Shown: positions 47,453 to 58,123, counted from the stretch's first letter. The stretch: DNA of 64,000 nt from Desulfurobacterium sp. TC5-1 (GCF_000421485.1 NZ_ATXC01000001.1:1233087-1297086); one strand, 5' to 3'. Notes: generated by a model from the letters alone, not told the origin. Made by a program: numbers and translations.

Positions 47453-49614
47453 CACGCCTCCTCCCTCAATTCATGAGCAAGTGCAACGATGTTTCTTATT
47501 GCAGGAATACACTCTTCCCAGCGTCTTGTCTTAAGACCACAGTCAGGGTTAACCCAGAAGTTCTCCTTAGGAATAACCTTAAGCGCCCTCTCAACAATCG
47601 GCTTCATCTCTTCAACAGATGGAACGTATGGAGAGTGAATATCCCAGACACCAAGTCCTATCTGCCTGTCAAAGTTAACCTTCTCAAAGGCTTCTATGAT
47701 ATCACCTTTAGACCTTGAAGCTTCAATAGAAATAACATCAAAGTCCATAGCAAGAATATACTCAATTATTTCGCCAAACTCAGAGTAACACATGTGGGAA
47801 TGAATCTGAGTTTCCGGTTTTGACCTGGCGTGGCAAACTCTAAAAGACTTAACAGCCCAGTCAAAGTACTCATCCCAGTTTCTCTTCTTAATAGGTGCCT
47901 TTTCTCTGAAAGCAGCTTCGTCAATCTGAACAATCTTAATACCTGCTTCCTCGTAATCGGCAATCTCGTCTCTAATAGCCAGAGCTATCTGGTAAGCAAC
48001 CTCTGAAACCGGAATGTCTTCTCTACAGTAACTCCAGGCAATGATTGTAACAGGTCCTGTTAACATTCCTTTTACAGGCTTATCTGTGAGACTCTGGGCA
48101 AATGCTATCTCTTTAACGGTCATCGGCTCTGTTCTCTCAACATCACCAAAGATAATCGGCGGTCTGTAAGACCTTGTTCCGTAAGAAATAACCCATCCGT
48201 TACCTGTAGTTGCTATTCCTTCAAGCTTTTCCGCAAAGAATTCAACCATGTCACTCCTTTCAAACTCACCATGAACGAAAACATCTACACCAAGCTCTTC
48301 CTGAATCCTTATAGCCTTCGCAATTTCACCTTTTATAAACGTTTCATAATCCTGATCTGAAAGCTGACCCCTTCTGTTAAGAAGTCTCACCCTCCTTACC
48401 TCTTGAGTTTGAGGGAAGCTACCTATCGTAGTTGTCGGGAAGAGAGGAAGTTTTAATCTCTCTTGCTGAAGCTTAATCCTTTCTGCATAAGGAACAGGCT
48501 TATTGAAATCCGCCTCCGTAAGGTTTCTCACTCTTTCTCTTACACTCTCCCTTACACCAAAAGCTTTATCAATTCCTTCAATCCATGAACGTGCCTCATC
48601 TTCCTTACCTTCAACAACATCCGCTATAAGTTTAAGTTCGTTGAGCTTTTCTTCGGCAAAGGCAACCTTTGCAACAAGTTCAGGTGGCAACGTTGCGCCT
48701 TTAAGGTTTACAGGAAGGTGGAATAGTGGCGCAGCATTTGTAATAACAACATCGAACTTTTCTGACAGCTTCTTAATAATTTCCGCCTTTTTGAATATAT
48801 CAGCTCTCCAGACATTTCTTCCATCAACTACACCAGCATAAAGCGTCTTTCCTTTAGGATCTACCTTTTCAAGCTGTGAAAGGTTCTCTCCCCTATCGTG
48901 GACAAGGTCAACGCCAACACCTGCAACAGGAAGATCAAAAACAAACTGAAGATTATCCACACTGTCGTAGTAGGTGAAAACGTTTATCTTGGCATCAACA
49001 CCGTCAAAGGCTTTATAAGCTTCCTTTATGGCTTCAACTTCTCCGTCTGTAAGTTCCATAACAAAAGCGGGCTCGTCAAGGTGAACAGATTCAAAACCAT
49101 TAGACTTAAAGTATTCAGCATACTTGACCGCTAATTTCTTTAAAAGTTCACCAAACTTTCCTTCAGGAAGGTTTTTGGAAAGTTTAAGCAGTGTAAACGG
49201 ACCTATAAGATAAGCATTCTCTTTTATACCTTCGTGCTTGTTCCAGCCAAGTTTAAACTCTACCTCTTTACCTTCAAAATCGGGAACAAGGTAGTGATAG
49301 TTGGTGTTAAACCACTTGGTCATTTCAAGGGCATTCTTTCCACGGCAGAGGTTAAAGTACTCATCAAGGTTTTCTGCGCTGTAAATACCGAATATTAAAG
49401 CCGTATCAAAAAGGTTATCGTAAAAAGTCATCTCACCCTGTGGAAAGGCATCAACGTACTTTTTGTAAGTCTCCTCTCTCTTCTCATTAAGTTTCTTTAT
49501 CCCCTGTCTGAGTTCTTCTTCTGTGAGCTTACCGGCCCAGTACCCCTCTATAAGTGTTTTAAACTCTCTCTGCTTTCCTAAGCGGGGAAAGCCGTAACCG
49601 TAGGTTTTTGCCAT
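47452..49614 (-). CDS. metE: Cobalamin-independent methionine synthase
   Basis: 720 residues with both barrels of MetE: an N-terminal (TYGYGFPRLGKQREFK) half and a catalytic C-terminal half with zinc ligands in HSHMCYSEF (about 600) and NPDCGLKTRRW (about 690). Transfers a methyl group from methyltetrahydropteroyltriglutamate to homocysteine. Start is ATG at 49614 behind AGGAGG, not the upstream frame. It heads the nrdG-nrdD transcript, tying methionine supply to an AdoMet-using enzyme. Confidence 0.96.
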   Translation of the reverse strand: MAKTYGYGFPRLGKQREFKTLIEGYWAGKLTEEELRQGIKKLNEKREETYKKYVDAFPQGEMTFYDNLFDTALIFGIYSAENLDEYFNLCRGKNALEMTKWFNTNYHYLVPDFEGKEVEFKLGWNKHEGIKENAYLIGPFTLLKLSKNLPEGKFGELLKKLAVKYAEYFKSNGFESVHLDEPAFVMELTDGEVEAIKEAYKAFDGVDAKINVFTYYDSVDNLQFVFDLPVAGVGVDLVHDRGENLSQLEKVDPKGKTLYAGVVDGRNVWRADIFKKAEIIKKLSEKFDVVITNAAPLFHLPVNLKGATLPPELVAKVAFAEEKLNELKLIADVVEGKEDEARSWIEGIDKAFGVRESVRERVRNLTEADFNKPVPYAERIKLQQERLKLPLFPTTTIGSFPQTQEVRRVRLLNRRGQLSDQDYETFIKGEIAKAIRIQEELGVDVFVHGEFERSDMVEFFAEKLEGIATTGNGWVISYGTRSYRPPIIFGDVERTEPMTVKEIAFAQSLTDKPVKGMLTGPVTIIAWSYCREDIPVSEVAYQIALAIRDEIADYEEAGIKIVQIDEAAFREKAPIKKRNWDEYFDWAVKSFRVCHARSKPETQIHSHMCYSEFGEIIEYILAMDFDVISIEASRSKGDIIEAFEKVNFDRQIGLGVWDIHSPYVPSVEEMKPIVERALKVIPKENFWVNPDCGLKTRRWEECIPAIRNIVALAHELREEA

Positions 49615-49675
49615 ATTTCTCCTCCTGACATAAATAGATTTCATTAACGTTGGAGTTATTAATTCGGTAGATTGA

Positions 49676-49704
49676 ATTTTATATCCCCTGACTTACAGGT
49701 GCAA
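49676..49704 (-). promoter_or_regulatory. Probable promoter of metE-nrdG-nrdD
   Basis: Minus strand TTGCAC (49704-49699), 17-base spacer, TAAAAT (49681-49676), between lepB and metE. No riboswitch-sized leader is present. Confidence 0.5.
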
Positions 49705-49717
49705 GGAATGGTCTGGC

Positions 49718-50362
49718 TCAGTGAATCAGCTTTCCAATACGGAAAAGTCTTGGACGAAAATGAGTTGAATCCCAGGAAAAGAAAATAATTCTGGCAATTC
49801 CAACAATCTTATCTTTTTTGACAAATCCCCAGAATCTGCTATCGTAACTGTTGTTACGGTTGTCCCCCATCATAAAATACTCACCCGGCGGAACGGTAAA
49901 AACAGGGGTATTATCTCCTGCCGTTCCTGTTTTTAAAATGAAGTGATCCTTAAAAACGCCTTCTTTTACAGGTACTTCCTCATGAAACAGCTCTCCGGTG
50001 TACTTAATACCGTTTTCCTCGTAAGAGTAGGTGCCGGCCGGTGAATACTTCAGAGGTTTTCCGTTAATATAGACCCTACCGTTAATTACCTGAATCCTAT
50101 CGCCGGGAACAGCCATTATACGCTTTATGTAGTAAACATCCTCATTCAGGGGAAAGTGGAAAACGACCACATCCCCCCTTTGCGGCTTTCTGAAATGGTA
50201 GGTAACTTTATCAACAAGGATAAAATCACCTATCTGAAGAGTTGGCTCCATGGAACCTGACGGAATGTGGAACGATTGAACTATAAATGTCCTTATAATC
50301 AAAGCTAAAACTATCGCAACGGCAAAAGATTTTATGTTTTCATAAAGTTTATTCTCGTCCAA
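49718..50362 (-). CDS. lepB: Signal peptidase I
   Basis: 214 residues with one N-terminal membrane helix (about 10-30). The catalytic Ser37 lies in IPSGSMEP, Lys80 in YYIKRIMAVPGD, and the conserved GDNRNNSYDSR follows. It cuts signal peptides on the outer face of the inner membrane. Start is TTG at 50362 after GGAGAGGTG. Lies 53 bases after lepA, the classical pair. Confidence 0.93.
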   Translation of the reverse strand: MDENKLYENIKSFAVAIVLALIIRTFIVQSFHIPSGSMEPTLQIGDFILVDKVTYHFRKPQRGDVVVFHFPLNEDVYYIKRIMAVPGDRIQVINGRVYINGKPLKYSPAGTYSYEENGIKYTGELFHEEVPVKEGVFKDHFILKTGTAGDNTPVFTVPPGEYFMMGDNRNNSYDSRFWGFVKKDKIVGIARIIFFSWDSTHFRPRLFRIGKLIH

Positions 50363-50415
50363 AACACCTCTCCTTACAAATACTATTTTTAAACGGGACT
50401 AAATATAACACAAAA

Positions 50416-52212
50416 TTATTCCACCTTTAAAACGGCAAGGAACGCTTCCTGTGGCACTTCCACTTTTCCGAGCATTTTCATCTTTTTCTTACCCTCTTTC
50501 TGCTTCTCCAGGAGCTTCTTCTTTCTGGTGATGTCTCCACCGTAACATTTGGCGAGAACGTCTTTTCTGAGAGCCTTAACATTTTCCCTTGCAATGATCT
50601 TGTTGCCTATTGCTGCCTGAATTGCAACCTCAAAGAGCTGCCTTGGGATAATCTCTTTTAACTTCTCAACAAGCTGACGTCCTCTTTTGTAAGCCTTGTC
50701 CCTGTGAACAATCACAGAAAGGGCATCTATCGGTTTACCATTTATGAGAATATCCAATTTAACAAGATCGGACGGTTTGTAACCTATAAGTTCATAATCA
50801 AACGATGCGTAGCCCCGGGAAACAGATTTTAGCTTATCAAAAAAGTCAAAAAGTATCTCCGACAGTGGCATGTCGTACTGAAGCTCTACTCTTGTTTGAT
50901 CAAGATAGCTAAAGCCCTTCTGTTCTCCTCTCCTCTCCTGACAGAGCTGCATTATCGGACCGACATAATCAGCAGGCGTTATTATTGATGCTCTAATGTA
51001 AGGTTCCTCTATCTTCTCTATTTTCTCCTTAGGGGGCATTTCAGCAGGATTTTGAACATTAATGACCGTCCCATCTGTAAGCGTAACTTTGTAAATAACG
51101 CTCGGAGCCGTAGCTATGAGGTCAAGGCCGAACTCCCTTTCCAATCTTTCCTTTATAACTTCCATGTGGAGCAGTCCTAAAAATCCACAGCGAAAGCCAA
51201 AACCAAGAGCTGCAGAAGTTTCTGGCTCATAAAAAAGAGCTGCATCATTAAGCTTGAGCTTCTCAAGAGCCTCCTTCAAATCTTCATATCTGTCAGAATC
51301 AACAGGATAAAGACCGGCAAAGACCATTGGTTTTGCGGGCCTGAAACCTGGACATGGCTCTTCTGTAGGATTTTCAGCATCGGTAATCGTATCGCCAACC
51401 TGAGTATCTTCAATATTTTTAATATTTGCAGCTATATAGCCCACCTCACCGGGACCAAGTTCGTTGAGTTTTGTCATAAAGGGTGCCTGAGTACCAACCT
51501 CAACAACTTCAAACTCTTTGTTGTTAGACATAAGCTTTATCTTCATCCCCGGCTTTATAACACCATCGTAAACCCTGATAAATGGGATAACACCTCTATA
51601 GTTGTCGTAATAAGAGTCAAAAATCAGCGCCTTTAACGGTTTATCTCTGTCTCCTGAAGGGGGAGGAACCCTTTTCACAATGGCTTCAAGAATCTCCTTT
51701 ATTCCTATTCCCTCTTTAGCACTGGCAAGAATTGCATCTTCGCTGTCAAGTCCTAAAACCTCTTCTATCTGCTCTTTAACCCATTCCACATTGGCAGAAG
51801 GAAGGTCTATCTTGTTAATAACTGGAATAATCTCCAGATTTGCTTCTAAGGCCAGGAAAAAGTTTGCAATCGTTTGAGCCTCTATCCCTTGAGTCGCATC
51901 AACAACAAGCAGAGCCCCTTCACAGGCTGAAAGACTCCTTGAAACTTCATAAGAAAAGTCAACGTGCCCCGGCGTATCTATAAGGTGCATAACGTAATCT
52001 TTTCCATCGTCGGCGTGGTAGTTCATCCTGACTGCGTTGAGTTTAATGGTAATTCCTCTTTCCCTTTCAAGGTCAAGAGAATCAAGAAACTGTTCCTTCA
52101 TCTCCCTCTTTGAAACTGTTCCTGTATATTCAAGCAGCCTATCCGCGAGCGTCGATTTTCCGTGATCTATATGAGCAATGATGCAGAAGTTCCTTATCCT
52201 GCCTCTTTCCAT
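50416..52212 (-). CDS. lepA: Elongation factor 4 (back-translocase) LepA
   Basis: 598-residue GTPase related to EF-G but lacking domain IV, with GTP motifs [17 protein letters not shown] and NKIDLPSA and the LepA-specific C-terminal domain ([19 protein letters not shown]). Acts on stalled or mis-translocated ribosomes. ATG follows GGGAGAG. Confidence 0.97.
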   Translation of the reverse strand: MERGRIRNFCIIAHIDHGKSTLADRLLEYTGTVSKREMKEQFLDSLDLERERGITIKLNAVRMNYHADDGKDYVMHLIDTPGHVDFSYEVSRSLSACEGALLVVDATQGIEAQTIANFFLALEANLEIIPVINKIDLPSANVEWVKEQIEEVLGLDSEDAILASAKEGIGIKEILEAIVKRVPPPSGDRDKPLKALIFDSYYDNYRGVIPFIRVYDGVIKPGMKIKLMSNNKEFEVVEVGTQAPFMTKLNELGPGEVGYIAANIKNIEDTQVGDTITDAENPTEEPCPGFRPAKPMVFAGLYPVDSDRYEDLKEALEKLKLNDAALFYEPETSAALGFGFRCGFLGLLHMEVIKERLEREFGLDLIATAPSVIYKVTLTDGTVINVQNPAEMPPKEKIEKIEEPYIRASIITPADYVGPIMQLCQERRGEQKGFSYLDQTRVELQYDMPLSEILFDFFDKLKSVSRGYASFDYELIGYKPSDLVKLDILINGKPIDALSVIVHRDKAYKRGRQLVEKLKEIIPRQLFEVAIQAAIGNKIIARENVKALRKDVLAKCYGGDITRKKKLLEKQKEGKKKMKMLGKVEVPQEAFLAVLKVE

Positions 52213-52307
52213 ATTCTCTCCCTGAAGCTGTGTTTAAAAGAAATATATTCTATAGAAAAGCGAAGGAAAGAAAAATTGACACAAACCGTTAAATTAACAA
52301 AATAAGG

Positions 52308-52313
52308 TATAAT
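52308..52313 (+). promoter_or_regulatory. Possible -10 box for the polysaccharide export genes
   Basis: A TATAAT lies 44 bases before the Wzz-like start. A perfect TTGACA is at 52276-52281, but the spacing is 26 bases, too long for a normal sigma-70 promoter, so the -35 is uncertain. Confidence 0.3.
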
Positions 52314-52357
52314 TAAGCTGCAATTTCATCCGATACCATCAAAGTATGGAGACCTTT

Positions 52358-53560
52358 ATGGAAAAAGAACCTAAAGAACAGTTTCAACCACAGCCTTACT
52401 ATATAGAGGATGACGAAATTGACCTTTACGAATTATATCTAACATTAAAAAAGAGAAAAAAAATCGTCTGGGGAATAACCGGACTATTTACGCTGGTAGC
52501 CTTAATTTTATGCTTCGTACTTCCAAAAACATACAGAACAGAAATAACACTCATGCCTTTGGGAGGCGAAAGCAAGGGAGGTTTAAGCTCCCTCCTCTCC
52601 TCACTTCCAATATCACTTCCCGGAATGTCACAATCAGGCATAACCGTAGAATCAATCCTTAAAAGTCGCATCCTAAAAGAACAGATAATAGAAGATTTAA
52701 ACCTTTTACCCCTTCTCTTCCCCGATGAATGGGATAATGAAACAAAAACATGGAAGCTGGATGAGGACGAAAAGCCACCAACGCTTATAGACGGCGCAAA
52801 GGCTCTTGACGACCTTATCTCTGTATCTACAGATAAAACAACCGGAGTAATAACTGTTGATGTGGACTTTAAAAACGACCCTGAAATAGCCTATAAAATT
52901 GCAGAAGACCTATTAAACGCCACAAACAAAATTCTTGAAGAGAAAACCTTTACAGTATCAAAAAAATACAGGGAATACCTCGGTAAGCAACTGCAGGAAG
53001 TAAAAAGCAGGCTCGAGAAGCTTCAGAGGATATATGCCAAATTTACACAGGGAAAGATAAAAGAGATCCCCATGCTGTCATTTGACAACAACACCATTAA
53101 TAACGGCAAGAAAGAGGGCAGGCTTATCGCGGAAAGAGAAAAGATAAAAGCTGTTTTAGAAAGGGAAGAGCTTTCTCCTCAAGATAGGAAAAAACTTCAG
53201 GATAAATTAAATGAGATAGAAGCAAAAATAAAAAAACTGAAGACCGCCAGCACCTTTGTATCCGTTCCAAACTATCAATTCAATCTGATAAGGCTCAAGA
53301 CAGAACTTGCAATAACACAGGGACTCTACCAATCCCTTGTTCAGGAATATGAACTTGCAAAAGCACAGGAGATGAGAGACCAAATTGCATTTCAGGTTAT
53401 AGACCCCCCTTACATCCCGGAAAAACCTTACAAACCCAAGAAAGCACTCATGGTAATCGTGGGATTAATATCCGGTCTCTTTATCGGTATATTTGCCGCA
53501 TTTTTCAAAGAGTGGTTAGATAATGTAAAAGAAAGGCATAAAGCGGAGGAAAACGGATGA
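52358..53560 (+). CDS. Wzz-type polysaccharide chain-length determinant
   Basis: 400 residues with a polysaccharide co-polymerase layout: a cytoplasmic start, a membrane helix (about 37-57), a long periplasmic coiled-coil-rich region and a second helix (about 364-386) preceded by the proline-rich DPPYIPEKPYKPKK. No kinase domain is attached. ATG at 52358 is six bases after GGAG, better than the ATG four codons upstream. Overlaps the next gene by four bases (ATGA). Sets glycan chain length in the inner membrane. Confidence 0.88.
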   Translation: MEKEPKEQFQPQPYYIEDDEIDLYELYLTLKKRKKIVWGITGLFTLVALILCFVLPKTYRTEITLMPLGGESKGGLSSLLSSLPISLPGMSQSGITVESILKSRILKEQIIEDLNLLPLLFPDEWDNETKTWKLDEDEKPPTLIDGAKALDDLISVSTDKTTGVITVDVDFKNDPEIAYKIAEDLLNATNKILEEKTFTVSKKYREYLGKQLQEVKSRLEKLQRIYAKFTQGKIKEIPMLSFDNNTINNGKKEGRLIAEREKIKAVLEREELSPQDRKKLQDKLNEIEAKIKKLKTASTFVSVPNYQFNLIRLKTELAITQGLYQSLVQEYELAKAQEMRDQIAFQVIDPPYIPEKPYKPKKALMVIVGLISGLFIGIFAAFFKEWLDNVKERHKAEENG

Positions 53561-56466
53561 GAAAATATATATCCCTTTTAACCATAATCGCCCTCTCAGT
53601 TACATACATTCCTGAAACGCTCGCTGAAACGGTATCGGCGCCCTCAACATCAGGAACAAACATCCTTATCCAAAATCAACAAACGGGAACGATAACAGGT
53701 TCAACCTCATCCCTTCCTGGAATGGAAGCTGGAAGCCCTCTATCTTCAGGGACAGAATCAAATACTGTTGAAACGGCACCCTCCACCGAAACCTCACCTG
53801 TTGAAACAACAAATCCGGAAACAGAGATAAGCTCTCAAATAGAAGAAAAGATAAAAAGCCTAACCGAAACAGCTAAATCTGCTACCTTTACCGGTGAAGC
53901 AAGTCCCATAGAGGCCGGATTCTATACGAGAACAAAAACTTTAGGAATAAAACTAAAACAGTTCGGATACAACTTCTTCGTAGGGAAGAAATTGCCGGCT
54001 TTAAACATTCCCGTTGATAAAACCTACGTACTCGGGCCGGGTGATGAACTCTTTTTATATGTAATAGGAAACCCTCCCAACATTGACATATCCCAGATAA
54101 CGAAACTTGTCGTTGATAGAGAGGGAAAAATCTATATTCCCGGATTTGGCGTCTTTTATGTCTGGGGAAAAACGTTAGGTGAAGCTGAATCGCTTATATC
54201 AAAAGCTTTGGGAGTTAACATAAAACTCACCGTTGGAAGACTCAGAACGTTCCCCGTTTACGTTTCCGGAGAAGTCAGAAATCCAGGTGCCGTTATAGCA
54301 ACAGGTGCAAACACTGTAATCGATGCCATAATAATGGCCGGCGGTGTAAAAGGAACAGGAAGCCTGCGAAACATCATAGTAAGAAGAACAACACCAAACG
54401 GCGTAAAAACAATCCACATAGACTTTTACAGGCTTCTCCTTAAAGGAGAACCCATAAACATGAGGCTTAAAGATGGAGACGTGATTTTTATACCTCCAAT
54501 TAAAAAGGTTGCAGGAATCGGCGGCGGTGTAAGAAGACCGGCAATTTACGAATTGAAAGGTAACGAAACATTAAAGGATCTTATAAAGATGGCAGGCGGA
54601 GTTCTTCCATCCGCCTATAAATATAAAGTTGTCATTCAGCGCTATAAAAATAACGAATTCCTTGAAGTTATCGAAGGTTCCCTTTCAGATAAAAAATTTA
54701 TTTCCCAACCCCTCCACAGCGGCGATTTAGTGGTTATCAAAAAGGTTATTTCCGTTCCTCAAAACGCAGTAATGGTTGATGGATACACGGCCTATCCGGG
54801 ACTTTATGAGTATAAACCAGGAATGAAGCTTTCAGATATCCTGAAGCCGGATATGTTTCTCCTTGACACAAACATGAAATTTGGTCTTATCCTGCGCCAG
54901 TATCCTCCGGGAACACCACCTGAATATATAACATTTGCACCTGAGGACATCGTAAATGGCAACAAAGACATCCCTCTTATGCCAAGTGATACGGTTTATC
55001 TGTACAGGTTCGGGACAACAAAAAAAGTTGATTTTGATAAAGTAAAAGATGCCTTTGTCGTGGAAGGGGAGATAAAATATCCCGGCGTTTATGCTTACAG
55101 AAAAGGCATGAAGCTCTCAGAACTCCTAACACCCGACATGATTTCGATAAATACAAATCTTCATTATGCAGAAATCGACAGAAGAGACCCGGAAACCCTC
55201 GACATAAAAGAGATAAAAGAGTTTGCACCCATAGACATTCTAAACCACAAAACCGACATTGAAATAAAACCTCTTGACGTTATAAAGTTCTATCCAAAGT
55301 TTGTCTTTTCACCAATAAAGGTTTCCGGTGCTGTTAAAAACCCCCACTTTATTCCATATCACAGGGGGATGAAACTCTCTGATGCACTTTCCGGGATAGA
55401 ATTTACAAAAGACATTAAAAAACTAAAAGCCGACATCTACAGAGAACTATCCAGAAATGCAAAAAGCGCCTCCGCTCTTGAAAAGGCACAGAATATAAAA
55501 GTTCAGGCAGAAAGTGGTGCTGAAACGATAAAGAGCAATATAACTTCCGTTTACCTATACAATCTCCTTATGAAACACGATACAGACGCCAACATAACAC
55601 TGAATCCCGGCGACAGAATTGTCATAAGAGAGATTGCACCTGACGAAATCGTTGAAAAGGTTTCTGTATCTGGATATGTGAGAAATCCCGGAACATTTAA
55701 GATAACGTCAAAGACAACTCTTTACGACGTTTTAAAAGCTGCCGGTGGATTTAGAGAAAACGCATATCCAAGAGGCATTATAATTCTCAGAAACTCTGTC
55801 CGGACAATGGAAAAAGAGAGACTTTCAAAGGCTATTTTGCAGATGAGACAGGAACTTGAAAAGGAACAGGCAGGCATTATGCAGGCTGATCTATCCCAGC
55901 AGGAGCTTGCAGCAAGGCAGAGTGCCTTTGAATCAAAGAGAAAGCTCCTTGAGCTTATGGAAAAAACTCAGGTTTCAGGAAGAATAACGGGCATTGTTAT
56001 TCCTGAAGATTTGGAAAAACTTAAAAATTCTCCTTACAACATCCTCCTTGAAGACGGCGACCAGATTATAGTTCCTAAAAAGCCGTCAAGCGTCTTAGTG
56101 TTCGGTGAAGTTTACAATCCCGGTGCTATCGTTTACCAGAAAGGAATGACAGTTAAAGACTACCTCAAACTCTGTGGTGGTCTAACAAAAGACGCTGACA
56201 GAGAAAACATTTTCGTAATAAAGGCGGACGGAACAACACTATCCTCAGACAGGAAATTCTCCTTTATAACATGGAACACCCGTGAGAGACGATTCCTATG
56301 GGGAACTCCGGAAGAGGAGATACTGAACTACGAACTGCAACCGGGCGACGCCGTGATTGTTCCGACAAAGATACACGTTCCAACAATGTGGCGGCCGCTG
56401 ATAAGGGATGTAATCCAGATAATCTACCAGTCAGCTCTGACAGTTTACACAATTACACACATCTAA
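53557..56466 (+). CDS. Multi-SLBB polysaccharide export protein (Wza-like)
   Basis: 969 residues with a signal peptide. A poly-export domain (about 150-230, YVLGPGDELFLYVIGNP) is followed by seven SLBB repeats near residues 233, 321, 404, 498, 586, 701 and 845, each with a G-x-V/Y-x-x-P-G-type core (for example SGEVRNPGAV). The C-terminal helix TMWRPLIRDVIQIIYQSA resembles the outer-membrane helix of Wza. No lipobox is evident. Typical Wza has two SLBB repeats, so this is a much larger version that probably spans more of the periplasm. Confidence 0.9.
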   Translation: MRKYISLLTIIALSVTYIPETLAETVSAPSTSGTNILIQNQQTGTITGSTSSLPGMEAGSPLSSGTESNTVETAPSTETSPVETTNPETEISSQIEEKIKSLTETAKSATFTGEASPIEAGFYTRTKTLGIKLKQFGYNFFVGKKLPALNIPVDKTYVLGPGDELFLYVIGNPPNIDISQITKLVVDREGKIYIPGFGVFYVWGKTLGEAESLISKALGVNIKLTVGRLRTFPVYVSGEVRNPGAVIATGANTVIDAIIMAGGVKGTGSLRNIIVRRTTPNGVKTIHIDFYRLLLKGEPINMRLKDGDVIFIPPIKKVAGIGGGVRRPAIYELKGNETLKDLIKMAGGVLPSAYKYKVVIQRYKNNEFLEVIEGSLSDKKFISQPLHSGDLVVIKKVISVPQNAVMVDGYTAYPGLYEYKPGMKLSDILKPDMFLLDTNMKFGLILRQYPPGTPPEYITFAPEDIVNGNKDIPLMPSDTVYLYRFGTTKKVDFDKVKDAFVVEGEIKYPGVYAYRKGMKLSELLTPDMISINTNLHYAEIDRRDPETLDIKEIKEFAPIDILNHKTDIEIKPLDVIKFYPKFVFSPIKVSGAVKNPHFIPYHRGMKLSDALSGIEFTKDIKKLKADIYRELSRNAKSASALEKAQNIKVQAESGAETIKSNITSVYLYNLLMKHDTDANITLNPGDRIVIREIAPDEIVEKVSVSGYVRNPGTFKITSKTTLYDVLKAAGGFRENAYPRGIIILRNSVRTMEKERLSKAILQMRQELEKEQAGIMQADLSQQELAARQSAFESKRKLLELMEKTQVSGRITGIVIPEDLEKLKNSPYNILLEDGDQIIVPKKPSSVLVFGEVYNPGAIVYQKGMTVKDYLKLCGGLTKDADRENIFVIKADGTTLSSDRKFSFITWNTRERRFLWGTPEEEILNYELQPGDAVIVPTKIHVPTMWRPLIRDVIQIIYQSALTVYTITHI

Positions 56467-56481
56467 GCAGAGAGAGGAAGG

Positions 56482-57132
56482 ATGAAAAAGGTTATAGCAT
56501 ATACAGCAATTGCCATCCTGAGCTTCACGCCGGCTTACAGCTATACGGACCCGATAAATGTATCCGGAATAACAGGCTACATATTCACACCATCAGCGTA
56601 CATACAGCCTGAAAAGAGCATAACCGCAGGAGCAACTATAACCGACGGATTTAAAAATATCTTCCTCTCATCAGTCCCTTTTCCGGGATTAGAAGCAGGT
56701 ATAAGTTACGACTTTGAAGACAGCGACAACAAAAACCTTCACATAAAGTATCAGTTTCTTCCCGAGACAGAAGCTCTTCCGGCGATAGCCTTTGGGACAG
56801 ACATAAACGGCGATTCCACTCTCCATGGAAATTATGTCGTGGTCAGCAAATACTTTGACATTCCCGTTCCTCAAACCATTACGATAGGTTACGGAAGCGA
56901 TTTCTACAACGGATTCTTTGCAGGAAGTGAACTTCTGATACATCCAAAGCTAACATTTGTAACAGAATACATAGAACCTGACAGAAAAGACCTTAACGCT
57001 TTAAACATTAAACCTGTCATTCACACAAACTTTAGCTTAAAAGTGATGCCTATCAACAATCTTCAGATAACCCTTTATTACAACTTCGGAAGGGAAGCCG
57101 GCGTTAATTTAAATTGCTCCATTAAATTTTAA
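56482..57132 (+). CDS. YjbH-like outer-membrane beta-barrel protein
   Basis: 216 residues with a signal peptide (to about 20). The early GITGYIFTPSAYIQPEKSIT resembles the G-x-x-G-x-I-x-T-P-S-A motif of YjbH proteins, and later strands alternate with aromatic residues and end in KF, typical of barrels. YjbH is much longer in E. coli, so this is a reduced relative. It sits between the SLBB exporter and galE, so a role in exopolysaccharide export is likely. Confidence 0.72.
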   Translation: MKKVIAYTAIAILSFTPAYSYTDPINVSGITGYIFTPSAYIQPEKSITAGATITDGFKNIFLSSVPFPGLEAGISYDFEDSDNKNLHIKYQFLPETEALPAIAFGTDINGDSTLHGNYVVVSKYFDIPVPQTITIGYGSDFYNGFFAGSELLIHPKLTFVTEYIEPDRKDLNALNIKPVIHTNFSLKVMPINNLQITLYYNFGREAGVNLNCSIKF

Positions 57133-57143
57133 AAGAGGAAATA

Positions 57144-58121
57144 ATGAAGGTAGCGGTCACCGGCGGAGCCGGATACATAGGAAGCCATACCGTTAAACTT
57201 CTAAGAGAGAACGGCAATAAAGTTTTAGTGATAGATAATCTCTACAACGGTCACCAGGAAGCAGTACCGGACGATGTAACGTTCATAAAGTGCGACATAA
57301 GGAATACAGAAAACCTTAAAACAATCTTTAATGAGTTTAAACCTGAAGCAGTTATCCACTTTGCAGCGTTTATAGAAGTGGGAGAATCGACAAAAAATCC
57401 ACTTGCCTTTTACATTAATAACGTCTCGGGAACACTTTCCCTTCTATCTGCAATGGAACAAACAGCTGTAAACAGAATAATATTTTCTTCCACCGCAGCT
57501 GTCTATGGAAATCCGAAAACCGTTCCCATCCCGGAAACAGAACCGGTAAAACCGATTAACCCTTACGGTCAAACGAAAGCCTGCGTTGAAAAAGCCCTAA
57601 AGGACATATCTCAATTTGACAACCTGAGCTATGTCTCACTGAGATACTTTAACGCTGCGGGAGCCGACCCTTCCGGTCTCATAGGTGAATCCCACAACCC
57701 GGAAACACACCTTATCCCACTTGTTCTTAAAACGGCAAAAGGTGAAAGAGAACAGATATCCATATTTGGAACAGACTATCCAACACCCGATGGTACCTGT
57801 ATAAGAGATTACATCCACGTAAACGACCTTGCGAAGGCGCACCTTTTAGCTCTTGAATATCTCATGAGCGGCGGAAAGAGTGACATATTTAACTGTGGAT
57901 ACGGAAAAGGCTACTCTGTAAGAGAAATTATAGAGACGGCAAAAAAGGTTACAGGAAGGAATTTTAAAGTTATTGAAGAAGAAAGGCGGCAGGGAGACCC
58001 GGCTGTGCTTGTTGCAGATTCCAGCAAGCTTAGAAAAATACTCAACTGGAATCCGGAGTTTGACGACCTTGAATTCATCATAAAAACCGCCTGGAATTGG
58101 GAACTTAATAGAAGGTTTTAA
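57144..58121 (+). CDS. galE: UDP-glucose 4-epimerase
   Basis: 325 residues, extended short-chain dehydrogenase. NAD-binding GGAGYIGSH (7-15) and the catalytic Y-x3-K (Tyr141, Lys145) are intact. Interconverts UDP-glucose and UDP-galactose, supplying sugars to the glycan genes on either side. Length and order of motifs are normal. Confidence 0.92.
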   Translation: MKVAVTGGAGYIGSHTVKLLRENGNKVLVIDNLYNGHQEAVPDDVTFIKCDIRNTENLKTIFNEFKPEAVIHFAAFIEVGESTKNPLAFYINNVSGTLSLLSAMEQTAVNRIIFSSTAAVYGNPKTVPIPETEPVKPINPYGQTKACVEKALKDISQFDNLSYVSLRYFNAAGADPSGLIGESHNPETHLIPLVLKTAKGEREQISIFGTDYPTPDGTCIRDYIHVNDLAKAHLLALEYLMSGGKSDIFNCGYGKGYSVREIIETAKKVTGRNFKVIEEERRQGDPAVLVADSSKLRKILNWNPEFDDLEFIIKTAWNWELNRRF

Positions 58122-58123
58122 AG

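Noticed and set aside
52276-52313. TTGACA and TATAAT before the Wzz-like gene as one promoter
   Set aside because: The 26-base spacing is outside the sigma-70 range, so only the -10 box is listed, at low confidence.
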